Positions 7,458-15,954 are shown, counted from the stretch's first letter. The stretch: DNA of 39,561 nt from Candidatus Heimdallarchaeota archaeon (GCA_030608385.1 JAUWEG010000014.1:1-39561), one strand, 5' to 3'. The notes: generated by a model not told the origin, from the letters alone. Made by a program: numbers and translations.

Positions 7458-7535
7458 GGGGTAGTGATCTAGCCTGGTTATGATGTCTCGCTCACACCGA
7501 GAAAATCCGCGGTTCAAGTCCGCGCTGCCCCACCA
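7458..7535 (+). tRNA. tRNA-Val, anticodon CAC, CCA encoded
   Basis: The cloverleaf is complete. Acceptor GGGGTAG pairs with CTGCCCC (one U-G); the D arm contains AGCCTGGTTATGA; the anticodon stem TCTCG/CGAGA encloses loop CTCACAC with anticodon CAC reading GUG; the T stem CGCGG/CCGCG encloses TTCAAGT. Discriminator A is followed by an encoded CCA at 7533-7535. There is no intron. A methyltransferase gene starts only 23 nt after its 3' end on the same strand. Confidence 0.95.
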
Positions 7536-7558
7536 ATTCTAGAAGTTGTGCTGCAAAA

Positions 7559-8542
7559 ATGGCTCTTAATTCAAAGAAGAAACAATTCTCATTTATAGAT
7601 CTTTTTTCAGGATCAGGCGGATTCAGCTTAGGTTTTGTTCAGGAAGGTTTTGAAGATAAATTGGCGATAGAAATTGATGAAAAAGCAGCTCAAACTTATA
7701 AACAAAACTTTCCAGATTCGAAGGTTTGGGTTAGAGATATACGTACAGTTCATGGTTTAGAAATAATTGAGGAAGTGAAGGATACAGTTGACGTTATTTT
7801 AGCTTCTCCTCCTTGTGAACCTTTTACAGCAGCTAATCCCAAAAGAAAGAAGTCTCCCATAGAACGCTTTTACGACACTCCTCAAGGGGATTTGATCTTT
7901 CATGCAACACGAATTATTGGTGACCTTTCTCCAAATTATTTTGTTATCGAAAATGTGGTTCCAATAGTAGATTCAGAAGGCAAAGAAATTATCAAAGAGG
8001 AATTTAAATCCATAGGGTATAACAAGATATACTTTAACTTCCTTTCTTCTGAAAAGTATGGTTGTCCCAGTTATCGAAACAGGGTGTTCATATCTAATGT
8101 TCATTTGGAAATGGTTCCTCAGAGAAAGAAAAAAATCGAAGAGGTTATGCTAGATTTACCTTCACCTTCTTATCCAAATGATATCCCCAATCATTTTAGG
8201 ATTCCTTTTGCAAAACAGGTAAAGAATGACGGAATTGGTATTCGAAAAGGACATGCAGCTGTTTACTTCAAGGGGGCATCACGGGAAAACAGAAATTGGA
8301 CTAAGTTGGATGAAAAAGATTTGGCTCCAACAATAATGGGTAAATCGCGGTTTATCCATCCTCTAGAGGATAGGCCCTTGTCTGTGAGAGAGCAAGCCAG
8401 ATTGATGAGTTTTCCTGATAGTTTTATTTTTACAGGTTCTGTCGAGGCAATGTTTAATCAGATTGGTGAAGCCGTTCCTCCTATCATCTCAAAGCAGATT
8501 GCTAAAATTATTCGAAACAAATTAGAAAAAAATAGTGTGTAA
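7559..8542 (+). CDS. C5-cytosine DNA methyltransferase (Dcm/M.HpaII type)
   Basis: Transfers a methyl group from SAM to cytosine C5 in DNA. The 327-residue protein has the motifs in the usual order: FSGSGGFSLGF (I), SPPCEPFT (IV, catalytic C86), VIENV (VI), SYRNRVFIS (VIII region), RPLSVREQARLMSFPDSF (IX) and QIGEAVPP (X). Motif IV has Glu where PPCQPFS usually has Gln. Length is normal for a single-domain enzyme. I see no restriction endonuclease beside it, so it is an orphan methyltransferase here. There is no ribosome binding site, and the ATG is 23 nt after tRNA-Val, so it may be co-transcribed or leaderless. The target site cannot be read from the sequence. Confidence 0.9.
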   Translation: MALNSKKKQFSFIDLFSGSGGFSLGFVQEGFEDKLAIEIDEKAAQTYKQNFPDSKVWVRDIRTVHGLEIIEEVKDTVDVILASPPCEPFTAANPKRKKSPIERFYDTPQGDLIFHATRIIGDLSPNYFVIENVVPIVDSEGKEIIKEEFKSIGYNKIYFNFLSSEKYGCPSYRNRVFISNVHLEMVPQRKKKIEEVMLDLPSPSYPNDIPNHFRIPFAKQVKNDGIGIRKGHAAVYFKGASRENRNWTKLDEKDLAPTIMGKSRFIHPLEDRPLSVREQARLMSFPDSFIFTGSVEAMFNQIGEAVPPIISKQIAKIIRNKLEKNSV

Positions 8543-8553
8543 AAAAAAGAAAT

Positions 8554-9225
8554 CTAGATAGATGAAAAAATCTCACTAAATTGAGAGAAGATTGATGCAA
8601 GGGGAGTATCTAGAATTCTGTGAACAGTTTTTTGAACTTTACTTACAGAAAATAAATCCTTGGTTGTCTTTAATAATCCCTTATTACTTACTGTAGTAAA
8701 AGAATCCTTTACTAGCCAAAACAACTTTTTTTCCCCTCTTCGTCCTATTATTTCCTCTGTATCTATTAAAAAAGTAGATTCTTGTGATATAAACCAAAGA
8801 GAACTTGGATTGTAAGTTTGGATCATTATACCTTCTCTTTCTTCGTAGGAGATATATTCATCATGAACAAGTTGAACTCTATATTTTTTGATTATGTCCT
8901 CATGAGGGGAAATATCTTCTAACGGTTGAATTTCCTTTACATGGTCTGGACTAAGAAAAGGTAGCTTGACAGGAAAGAGGAGCACATTCGAATATGTTTC
9001 TTCAACAATTTCTCCTACTGCTCCTTCCTGTGAATGAACAAGTAAATCAGCTATTATCCCAATGGGTCCTTCAAGTAGGAACCCTATTTGTCTGTTTTTC
9101 TTCTCATCGAAAACTGGAAGAAGGATTGTGTTTTTAGATAAGGAAATTTTAACTTGTTTGTTATTGAAAGTATATTCAAAGCTGTGAGTTATTTTCAAAG
9201 GTCGGTTTTTAATGTTCAGTCTCAT
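8554..9225 (-). CDS. Unknown protein, last gene of the coiled-coil/winged-helix operon
   Basis: I do not recognise this 223-residue protein. It has no membrane segment or signal peptide. The composition alternates beta-like stretches (ITHSFEYTF, NTILLPVF, IGFLLEGPIGIIADLLV) with charged turns, and the C-terminus is helical. The start ATG has GGATG about 7 nt upstream. It follows the winged-helix gene by 19 nt and is surely in the same operon, so it may act with that protein as partner or effector. Convergent with the methyltransferase gene, whose stop is 11 nt away. Confidence 0.6.
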   Translation of the reverse strand: MRLNIKNRPLKITHSFEYTFNNKQVKISLSKNTILLPVFDEKKNRQIGFLLEGPIGIIADLLVHSQEGAVGEIVEETYSNVLLFPVKLPFLSPDHVKEIQPLEDISPHEDIIKKYRVQLVHDEYISYEEREGIMIQTYNPSSLWFISQESTFLIDTEEIIGRRGEKKLFWLVKDSFTTVSNKGLLKTTKDLFSVSKVQKTVHRILDTPLASIFSQFSEIFSSI

Positions 9226-9244
9226 CTAAATACATCCTAATTTC

Positions 9245-10597
9245 CTAATCCTCAATATCTATGTCAATTTCTTCTTCTAATTGCTTTTCGCGAAGATAAA
9301 TCATCTCTGCAAGTTTAAGAGCTTCGATTCCCAGTTGAGTAATTAAATAACGTCCTCTAATAGCTTCACGAGTAATGAACCCTTCATTTTGCAGAATGTC
9401 TGTGTGGTGTTTGAAAGTTCCTCCACGTAATCCTGTATCCTCAGAAAGTTCCTTTTGATATTGGGGAGAAGCTTCTAGAATCTTCAATAACTTAAGTCGG
9501 TTCTTGTCACCTAAAGCAGAGAGTAATTCTGCTGCATTTTCGTAAAACTTCTCAAGTGCATCAATGTCTACTCTCCCATTAGGGTGTATCAAAATTGTTT
9601 CATCTGCTTTGTCTCCAATACTTAAAACCCTTCTAACACCCTTTTTTCCTTCACCAACAGCTGAACGAAGAGATGCTTCCAAATTCTTTCCAACAGAGTT
9701 AACAACTTTAGCAACATACTCAGTTATGGTACCATCTGAGTCATAGTCCTTGGATCCTATAACCACTCTGGGACCATGACCTCTTTTTTGAGCGGCACGT
9801 ATCTTGCCTGCTCTTCTTTGAAGTCTAGCAAATTCTCTTCTAGTTTGAGCGACTTCAGATCGGGTTCTACTTAGATGAGACATAGAATCCATGAGCTCTT
9901 TTTCTGCTTCGTTGAGTTCTCTCTCAGTTTCTACTTGTTTTTCGATATCATTATCTCTGTATGCATGTTCTAAACGACGTTGGATGGAAGAAACACCTCT
10001 TCTAGCTTCATCAACACCTCTTCGAGATTCATCAACTTCTCGTTGAGCTTCTGCAATACTTGTTCGTGCTTCGTCAACATCGTGTTTCATCTCTTCATAA
10101 TCTTCATCCGATAATTCTACAGCTCTAGTAATTTTTTCAGTTTCTTTCTCCAAAAATTTATGCAAATCTTTAGAAATTTTTTCTGAAACCTTCTTAGCTG
10201 TTTTTATTCCCTCTTCTGAAGCCTTCTCAACTTTTTTCATAATGATTTTCATTTTATCTTTGAACTCATCAGAGTCCCAATCAAAATCGAAATTAAATTT
10301 GAAATCATCTTCAGAGAATAAAGGTTTGACAGGTTTAAGTGGTTTTGGCGGTTTAGGCGGTCTAGGTGGTTTGGGTTCTCTTACATGTCTATGTTCCTCC
10401 CTCTCTTTTCTCCTGTTAGCTCTTTCTAAATCTCGTTGGACTTTCGCATTTAGTCTTTGTTCTTTTTCCTCTTCCTCTTGAGCTGAGGCATCTAAATCCT
10501 TGTATGCTTCAGCTTGTGATTTGGACAAATTTTTGATTAAAGATTTTAGTTCTTCAATTTCGTCCCTCATTTCTTTCATTTCTTCATCTTTTGACAT
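9245..10597 (-). CDS. Long coiled-coil protein with C-terminal ArsR-like winged helix
   Basis: The 450-residue protein combines parts seldom seen together. Residues ~1-75 are a charged coiled coil; ~75-95 is a run of PKPPRPPKP repeats; ~95-120 is rich in D and F; ~120-290 is another long coiled coil with a repeated EARRGV/DEARTS theme; ~290-345 is a small beta-containing domain; and ~345-435 is an ArsR/MarR-like winged helix (AAELLSALGDKNRLKLLKIL, then GGTFKHHTDILQNEGFI). A simple ArsR repressor is about 100 residues. The start has GGTGAT 6 nt upstream. It probably binds DNA as part of a larger assembly; the regulated genes are unknown, its own operon being the first guess. Confidence 0.75.
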   Translation of the reverse strand: MSKDEEMKEMRDEIEELKSLIKNLSKSQAEAYKDLDASAQEEEEKEQRLNAKVQRDLERANRRKEREEHRHVREPKPPRPPKPPKPLKPVKPLFSEDDFKFNFDFDWDSDEFKDKMKIIMKKVEKASEEGIKTAKKVSEKISKDLHKFLEKETEKITRAVELSDEDYEEMKHDVDEARTSIAEAQREVDESRRGVDEARRGVSSIQRRLEHAYRDNDIEKQVETERELNEAEKELMDSMSHLSRTRSEVAQTRREFARLQRRAGKIRAAQKRGHGPRVVIGSKDYDSDGTITEYVAKVVNSVGKNLEASLRSAVGEGKKGVRRVLSIGDKADETILIHPNGRVDIDALEKFYENAAELLSALGDKNRLKLLKILEASPQYQKELSEDTGLRGGTFKHHTDILQNEGFITREAIRGRYLITQLGIEALKLAEMIYLREKQLEEEIDIDIED

Positions 10598-10608
10598 TTT
10601 TTATCACC

Positions 10609-10833
10609 TTAATTATAATCATAAGAATCCCTCCCTCTGACGGATTCAAAGTTGGACTCAACTAAATCTTGGATTTCTTCGCGGAAGTCAGATAAATCGT
10701 CCTTGAGATCATCCGTCATTTCTTTGAGCGATTCTTTTAGATTGTTAGCAAATTCCTTCATTGATACTCTGAATTCAGAATAACAATCATCAAAGGAATC
10801 ATCTTCAAATTTTCTTTTAGAGTTTCTATTCAC
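10609..10833 (-). CDS. Small acidic helical protein, operon gene 2
   Basis: Unknown 74-residue protein, strongly acidic with amphipathic helix (SMKEFANNLKESLKEMTDDL). The frame is open from a TTG at 10845, but the GTG at 10833 has GGTGA 5-6 nt upstream and is preferred. That ribosome binding site overlaps the TGA stop of the preceding small gene, which points to translational coupling. The stop is 11 nt before the start of the winged-helix gene. No cysteine, no membrane segment. It is likely a partner for the coiled-coil protein downstream; this is inferred from the operon only. Confidence 0.6.
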   Translation of the reverse strand: MNRNSKRKFEDDSFDDCYSEFRVSMKEFANNLKESLKEMTDDLKDDLSDFREEIQDLVESNFESVRGRDSYDYN

Positions 10834-10838
10834 ATGGG

Positions 10839-10967
10839 TCACCAAATAACTTGAATATCAGTATTCTTCTTTCTGACTAATCTTCTGGCTCTCTCTAAAT
10901 CGCTTAATTCTCCCTTTAATCTGCGGATCTCTTGATCCAAACTTTTCATGGTTTCTTCATAATTCAT
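10839..10967 (-). CDS. Very small coiled-coil protein, operon gene 1
   Basis: Unknown 42-residue protein made of one charged helix (SLDQEIRRLKGELSDLERAR). The frame extends up to an ATG at 11027, but the ATG at 10967 has GGTG about 8 nt upstream and is the better start. Its TGA stop lies inside the ribosome binding site of the next gene. As first gene of the operon its tight coupling to the following small acidic protein makes it likely real in spite of its size. Confidence 0.5.
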   Translation of the reverse strand: MNYEETMKSLDQEIRRLKGELSDLERARRLVRKKNTDIQVIW

Positions 10968-11027
10968 TGCTAACACCTTTTGATTATTTACATTTTTCTG
11001 GATAACTTCCATATTTCTGTAAGTCAT

Positions 11028-11327
11028 CTTTCACAAGATCATATTTAAAGGTTTCCAAATATAACTTACAGTATTCTGTACTTCTGGTCTTCGTTCTCTT
11101 AAATACTCTATAGGCCATGAATAGTAGGGTTTTAGGTTCTTCCTTTTTTGAAGAAAATTGTAGTTTAATACTTGTAGATATTGCGTAGATGATACCTATC
11201 TCTTTTATTGAAAATTCGGAGAATAGTATAGATAGCTAGATAATTTGTGCGTTTATTAATCAAATTGAAGTTATACATACAAAAAACGTTTCAATCAAAA
11301 TGTCACAGGTGAGGTAATCTGAATAGC
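11028..11327. other. Divergent intergenic region, no gene seen
   Basis: About 300 nt of AT-rich spacer between the minus-strand coiled-coil operon and the plus-strand gene at 11328; it must hold both promoters. AT-rich stretches such as CATATTTAAAGG (11039-11050) could be TATA elements for the minus-strand operon. A 23-codon frame from the ATG at 11117 has no ribosome binding site and I do not call it. I see no long repeat. Confidence 0.4.
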
Positions 11328-12011
11328 TTGGAGAATAAACTAAAAGAAGGAGCTTTAGGTTATGAACAAATTGATATTACTGAAGGTTATTTGAAGGCAT
11401 GTGAATCTGTTTTTGGAGAATCTAGCAACCAAATCACACCCAATTTGAAGGAAAAAGTCTATCCTGCTGGTGTTGCTAAAATCACCTACAGTCCTCAAAC
11501 TGAATCGGTATATTATTATAAAACTGACAACATAAATTTATCCCTTTCGACTAAACCGTGGGAGTTATTTGAGGATCGAGGAGCTGTTGTTGAGAGTCAA
11601 CTTATTGAGCAACTAGTAGATATTGATGTAATAAAGTGTGATTTTCAAACTATCAACAAAGAGGATGAGCAAATTGAATTCATGCTTAATGGAGAACTAA
11701 TTATTTCAATTGAAGATTTCCTTCTGGTTAATGGTTCGAAAGCATTTCGGTATCGTATTGATAAAGGAGAAAAAGAGAAATGCAGTATAATTCGTTTTGA
11801 AAGAACTAGTATGAAGGAAGAAATCGTCCTTTTCTTTACGGATAAACACATAATTCTCAATCGAGAAGATGATGAAGGAAATACACATCAAAGAGCTATG
11901 AAATATATGAATAGAACAGTCGTAAGCTGGTATTATGAAGGTCTTCTAAGGATAAAACGGTTAAAAGATAAACAGAGGGTTTATACGAACAAAGTGTCAA
12001 AAAATCTGTAA
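11328..12011 (+). CDS. Unknown protein, 227 residues
   Basis: I do not recognise a family. It is soluble, without signal peptide or membrane segment. The N-terminal third is mixed; the rest alternates beta-like strands (KITYSPQTESVYYYK, EFMLNGELIISIEDFLLV, EIVLFFTDKHIILN) with charged turns, and the C-terminus is basic (RIKRLKDKQRVYTNKVSKNL). The start is TTG at 11328, with AGGTGAGGT about 12 nt upstream; a CTG at 11319 is closer to that site and is an alternative. It stands alone, divergent from the coiled-coil operon. Confidence 0.6.
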   Translation: MENKLKEGALGYEQIDITEGYLKACESVFGESSNQITPNLKEKVYPAGVAKITYSPQTESVYYYKTDNINLSLSTKPWELFEDRGAVVESQLIEQLVDIDVIKCDFQTINKEDEQIEFMLNGELIISIEDFLLVNGSKAFRYRIDKGEKEKCSIIRFERTSMKEEIVLFFTDKHIILNREDDEGNTHQRAMKYMNRTVVSWYYEGLLRIKRLKDKQRVYTNKVSKNL

Positions 12012-12149
12012 AAGTGGCGTTCATATATAAATAATTTATAAAGAAATCATATCCTCCACATATCCCTCTATATAATACTTGTTTTTTAATTAAATCTAGA
12101 ATATTTTGTATTAAGAATTTAGCATCAGGTGTTATAAGAAGGTGATAAA

Positions 12150-12416
12150 ATGCTATATGAAATAAATTCAGTATATTGCTCAAGATGCAAGGAATTTATA
12201 CAAATCTTCGATGCCGTTAATCTCAATTTCTCATCAACAGAGATTATTTGCTCAGATTGCGGAAAGATATTACTTGTTATGAAAACAAAGATGCAGACAA
12301 GATTTGATAGTACTTTCGATTCTAAAAAACTGGATAGCTACATTAAAAAGGAAAATCAAAAAACAGCAAAAAATCTTAGTATGGATAGAATAATTGTTGG
12401 AACAAATACTGCTTAA
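12150..12416 (+). CDS. Small zinc-ribbon protein
   Basis: The 88-residue protein has two cysteine pairs, YCSRCKEF (residues ~9-16) and ICSDCGKI (~33-40), spaced as in a zinc ribbon, followed by a basic, mostly helical tail. The ATG has GGTGAT 3-4 nt upstream. It may bind nucleic acid or a protein partner; no specific family is recognised. It precedes the flavoprotein gene by 76 nt on the same strand. Confidence 0.7.
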   Translation: MLYEINSVYCSRCKEFIQIFDAVNLNFSSTEIICSDCGKILLVMKTKMQTRFDSTFDSKKLDSYIKKENQKTAKNLSMDRIIVGTNTA

Positions 12417-12492
12417 GATTCAAATGCATTTAGCTTCACAACTCTCTAACCGTATAATTTTTCAATAATGTTCATTAACCTATCTTGAAGCT

Positions 12493-13725
12493 ATGAGAGA
12501 AGTAGATATTGTTGTAATAGGAGGCGGACCATCTGGATTAATAGCTGCTAGAACAGCTGCTGAAAAAGGGAAGGAAGTTGTCTTATATGAATCTAAAGAT
12601 CAGATTGGAGTACATGAACACTGTGCTGGCTTATTAAGTATTGATGGATTAGAACAATTACAACTAAGTCATTTACCTCCTGAAGTCGTTCAAAATGCGC
12701 AAGTTAAAGGGACAATAATTTTTTCACCTTCAGGTCAGACTCTATTTATTTCAAAGAAAAAACCTACAGCCTTAGTTGTTAATCGAGCAAAGTTCAATCA
12801 GTTTCTGTTTCAAGAAGCACTTGATAAAGGTGTTTCTGTCAAAACCTCATCCCGTATCATAGGTATTCATAGAGAGACCAATTCTATTGTTCTGAAAATG
12901 GGCAAAAAAGCTCCTTCTCAAAGTATCAAATGTAATATCACAATACTTGCAGAAGGAAGATTCCCAAGACTAAACAAACAAGTTAACCTTCCTGTACCCT
13001 CAAGGAAATCAATTGTGTTTTCATCTATGTATATAATGAAAAATTTGAGAGATATAGATCCAGAGTTTGTAGAGGTTTATCAAGATCAAAAATATGCACC
13101 TGGTTTTTTTGCTTGGATTATCCCTTTGAATGACAGAATCGCTAAGGTAGGATTAGCCTCTAATATAATTCCCTCAAGTGATTTTCTAAAATCCTTTATC
13201 AAAAATCACCCAATTGCTAAGAAGAAATTAGAAAATGCAGTAATTGACAAAAAAATGAGTGGTGCAATTCCATTAGGTTCCTACATTAGGAAAACCTATG
13301 CAGATAACGTACTTGTTGTTGGTGATGCAGCAGGTCAAATAAAACCAACAACTGGTGGTGGGGTAATTTTTGGGGGTATCGCTGCCCAAATTGCGGGGAA
13401 GGTAGCTAGTGATGCTGTTACAGATGAAAAATATAATTCACAATATCTCTCAAGATACCAGAAACTCTGGAAAAAGGAGTTAAAACAAAACTTGAAAGTA
13501 ATGAAACTTATTCGGTCTTATATCAACTCATTATCTACTAAGGATCTCAATCGACTTTTCATTTTACTAAATAAACCACGTATTAGAAATGAAATTTCAG
13601 AATCTGGGGATATAGACAATCAAAGAACTATTGTTTTCAATCTACTTATGAATCTAAGTCTGTGGCCAATTCTATTATCAACAGGGTTAAAATTTCTCCT
13701 TAAAAATTTCAAAAAGAAGAAATGA
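12493..13725 (+). CDS. FAD-dependent geranylgeranyl reductase family protein
   Basis: The 410-residue flavoprotein shows the Rossmann dinucleotide motif VVIGGGPSGLIAARTA at residues ~7-22, the family segment HCAGLLS (~44-50) and the second FAD motif VVGDAAGQIKPTTGGGV (~275-291). These match the digeranylgeranylglycerophospholipid reductase family, which saturates the double bonds of archaeal membrane lipids. The C-terminus has a hydrophobic segment (NLLMNLSLWPILLSTGLKFL) and a lysine-rich end, suggesting membrane attachment. GGPP synthase and a cis-prenyltransferase are elsewhere in this window. Exact substrate is not certain, as the family also contains reductases for other isoprenoids. Confidence 0.85.
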   Translation: MREVDIVVIGGGPSGLIAARTAAEKGKEVVLYESKDQIGVHEHCAGLLSIDGLEQLQLSHLPPEVVQNAQVKGTIIFSPSGQTLFISKKKPTALVVNRAKFNQFLFQEALDKGVSVKTSSRIIGIHRETNSIVLKMGKKAPSQSIKCNITILAEGRFPRLNKQVNLPVPSRKSIVFSSMYIMKNLRDIDPEFVEVYQDQKYAPGFFAWIIPLNDRIAKVGLASNIIPSSDFLKSFIKNHPIAKKKLENAVIDKKMSGAIPLGSYIRKTYADNVLVVGDAAGQIKPTTGGGVIFGGIAAQIAGKVASDAVTDEKYNSQYLSRYQKLWKKELKQNLKVMKLIRSYINSLSTKDLNRLFILLNKPRIRNEISESGDIDNQRTIVFNLLMNLSLWPILLSTGLKFLLKNFKKKK

Positions 13726-13754
13726 AAGATGTCTATTATAGTAGTTATCTCTCA

Positions 13755-14219
13755 TTAATATCTTGATCTTAGACCTGATATCTTCAACTTCACTTTGATT
13801 GAGTTTTGCGTAATTACTTTATAATCAGATGATCCTAAAGGAACAGCTAAATCATGATCTATGATTTTATCATCATTCTTTCCTGGATCTCTTTCAAAAA
13901 CATGAAAGGGAACTTGAATTACTCCTCCACGGGGAGCATTTCTAAATTCTGAATAAAGTGTCATACCCTCTGGTGGTTTGAACACTTCATTTTTCTCTAG
14001 ATTTATAGTCCCTCTGTTTGGTATTCTACCACTATAATGAGGTCTTTCCCCTACCCTAAAATAGATTTCTGACTCATTACCTAAGAGATCCCTGTCTTCT
14101 AGAACCTTTATTGAAATTAGTTCTATCCTTGCTAAAAATCTATCTTTGAATTCTTTGGTGTCTCTTTGTCCTCTAGCATAAGTGTTTCTGTAAACTTTTT
14201 TTACAACTCTTCTTCCCAT
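13755..14219 (-). CDS. Beta-rich protein, possible C2-like domain
   Basis: The 154-residue protein has a basic N-terminus (MGRRVVKKVYRNTYARGQR) followed by beta strands: ARIELISIKVLED (~30-42), SEIYFRVG, GVIQVPFHVFERDP (~98-112), then GKNDDKIIDHDLAVPL and IKVKLKISGL. The stretch from FHVFERD through DDKIIDHDLAVPL resembles strand, acidic loop and strand of a C2 domain. No membrane segment or signal is present. It is convergent with the flavoprotein gene. If C2, it could bind phospholipid, with the acidic loop holding calcium; I rate this a tentative fold guess. The start ATG at 14219 has AGGTGATTAA just before it. Confidence 0.55.
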   Translation of the reverse strand: MGRRVVKKVYRNTYARGQRDTKEFKDRFLARIELISIKVLEDRDLLGNESEIYFRVGERPHYSGRIPNRGTINLEKNEVFKPPEGMTLYSEFRNAPRGGVIQVPFHVFERDPGKNDDKIIDHDLAVPLGSSDYKVITQNSIKVKLKISGLRSRY

Positions 14220-14353
14220 TTAATCACCTAAAGGTTGTTTTATTCTCCTTTCTTATATATCTTTACTAATGTCGATTAGGAAACGTTAAAATGAGAGAGA
14301 AGTGAGTATAAAATTATATCATTCTGAGTAGCAAATCTTTTTGATTCTAAGTA

Positions 14354-15511
14354 TTATTCATTCCTCAGAAATTCAACAAGACAAAATTTACCTCTTCTTG
14401 TAGATGGTATTCTCTCACCAACTTTAAAATTACTTTCTGGAAGTAAGACTGTTAAGATACCTTCCCATATATATAGAACAAAATCACATAAATCGCGTTT
14501 TCCTTCTACACATTTTTCACCAGGGGCGTAAGTACAATAAGTTCTCGCTGGATATTCTACATAAGCCACCCTTCGTGAAATACTTGAAATAATATCTGCA
14601 GGTAAGTAATTTTTGAGGTCATCTGTTGCTTTTGCTTGTAAAGCTTTGGTAACATATTGACCAATCATTGACGAGATTTCTTTGATATCTTGTTCTGAAT
14701 CACGTATGTTAATCAGAAGGAATTCAATTAAGAACAAAACATGTATATTGTTGAATTCTTCTTTTGCTTTCTTAACATTTGAATCCTCAATATCACTAAA
14801 GAAAGTGGTTGTAATTTCTGCCAAAACTTTGTGAAATAAGGGTAAAACCATTGTTGTTGGAAATTCTTTCAGAATCGGAGAGAAGACTGTATCTAGATCA
14901 AGATCCAAACTTACCTTAATCTCCTCTTCTTCAACAGGTGCACTTGGTTGCATTGTTACACCAGAAACACCCTCAGTTTTAGTTTGAGCTGGGGAAGTTG
15001 CCATGCTTGGTTCAGTAGTAATCTCTTGAGCACGAATAGTAGGGATTTTATTGCCAACTTTTTGAATGATTATCTGTAGTTGTTGAGATTCAAATTGACT
15101 TGGCATTTGTTCTACTCTAGCATCTGAATTAAACAAGAAATACCCCAATGCTTTCATAATTCCAGAAACAATAACTAGATAGGGATGATAGGTCGCTTCT
15201 GAGGATATGAAACGATTTGCCCCAAGCTGTATTACTGCATTGTCTTCATTTTTTTCAATCCTGATGTTCTTCCATCCCAAAGATTCCATAAGAAGATCAA
15301 ATTGCTCTTCAATTCCGAGATCTCTGTGGGGAGTAAAGAAATTGAACACAGCATCAGCTATTGCTGAAGTAATGGCATTTTCAGTATCTCTATTAGTAAC
15401 ATCAAAAGAGGCTATTATTTTCTCTAGAGAATTCATTAGAATCTTTGTTGCTTGAAGGGCTCTTAATTTATCGCTACCTTTATTGGTCCACGTTGGCGAG
15501 TAACCACTCAT
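14354..15511 (-). CDS. Unknown protein with Cys-containing C-terminal domain (V4R-like?)
   Basis: The 385-residue protein has an N-terminal alpha/beta region (~1-150), a linker rich in T, S, P and E (~160-200), a helical middle (~205-310) and a C-terminal segment with cysteines: YCTYAPGEKCVEGKRDLCDF and then RRGKFCLVEFL. The cysteine pattern and the buried helix WEGILTVLLPE recall V4R-type small-molecule-binding domains, where cysteines near the C-terminus bind metal, but the match is weak. No membrane segment or signal. It lies alone on the minus strand. A sensor or regulator is possible; I would not assign a function. Confidence 0.55.
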   Translation of the reverse strand: MSGYSPTWTNKGSDKLRALQATKILMNSLEKIIASFDVTNRDTENAITSAIADAVFNFFTPHRDLGIEEQFDLLMESLGWKNIRIEKNEDNAVIQLGANRFISSEATYHPYLVIVSGIMKALGYFLFNSDARVEQMPSQFESQQLQIIIQKVGNKIPTIRAQEITTEPSMATSPAQTKTEGVSGVTMQPSAPVEEEEIKVSLDLDLDTVFSPILKEFPTTMVLPLFHKVLAEITTTFFSDIEDSNVKKAKEEFNNIHVLFLIEFLLINIRDSEQDIKEISSMIGQYVTKALQAKATDDLKNYLPADIISSISRRVAYVEYPARTYCTYAPGEKCVEGKRDLCDFVLYIWEGILTVLLPESNFKVGERIPSTRRGKFCLVEFLRNE

Positions 15512-15758
15512 CTAAATCTTCCTTTCCTTTTGAAAATATTATAAATTAAGATGGGAAAATCCTAATATAACCTTTATGATGGTTTCCATAGTAAAAGGCT
15601 TGATTAAATGCTTAGCACGATTTTACAACCCTCAATGTGTTAATGAAAACATCACCCTAGGTTGAAAAATTTGTCTAACTGCAAAAATAGGTTAATTCAA
15701 AAAGCTTAAAACACCAACCTTTACGTAACCCTATAGAGAATCAATCGCGTGGTTATAT

Positions 15759-15941
15759 ATGAGTAAAATGATTGATATGCCAAGATGCACAAGCTGTAAT
15801 AGAGTCATAAGTCCCAGTGATGATGGAGATACACGTTTTTCATGTCCAAAGTGTAATGATGTTCTGATTATTAGATGTCCAAAATGCAGACTTTTTGGGA
15901 ATGAATATATATGCCCAAAATGCAACTTCAAAGGTCCATAA
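15759..15941 (+). CDS. Small archaeal zinc-finger protein next to aEF1-beta
   Basis: The 60-residue protein contains four CxxC pairs: RCTSCNR, SCPKCND, RCPKCRL and ICPKCNF, enough for two zinc sites, and almost nothing else. It matches a widespread archaeal family of two-zinc-finger miniproteins (HVO_2753-type). In haloarchaea such a gene also precedes aEF1-beta. The start could be ATG 15759, 15768 or 15777; all keep the first cysteine pair. The next gene starts 13 nt after its stop, so the pair is an operon. Confidence 0.85.
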   Translation: MSKMIDMPRCTSCNRVISPSDDGDTRFSCPKCNDVLIIRCPKCRLFGNEYICPKCNFKGP

Positions 15942-15954
15942 ATGGGTGAAAATA

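Noticed and set aside
11117-11188. 23-codon frame in the 11.0-11.3 kb gap
   Set aside because: No ribosome binding site and no coding character beyond chance.
11645-11891. Minus-strand frames inside the 11328-12011 gene
   Set aside because: Overlapping shadow frames of the plus-strand gene with its own ribosome binding site.
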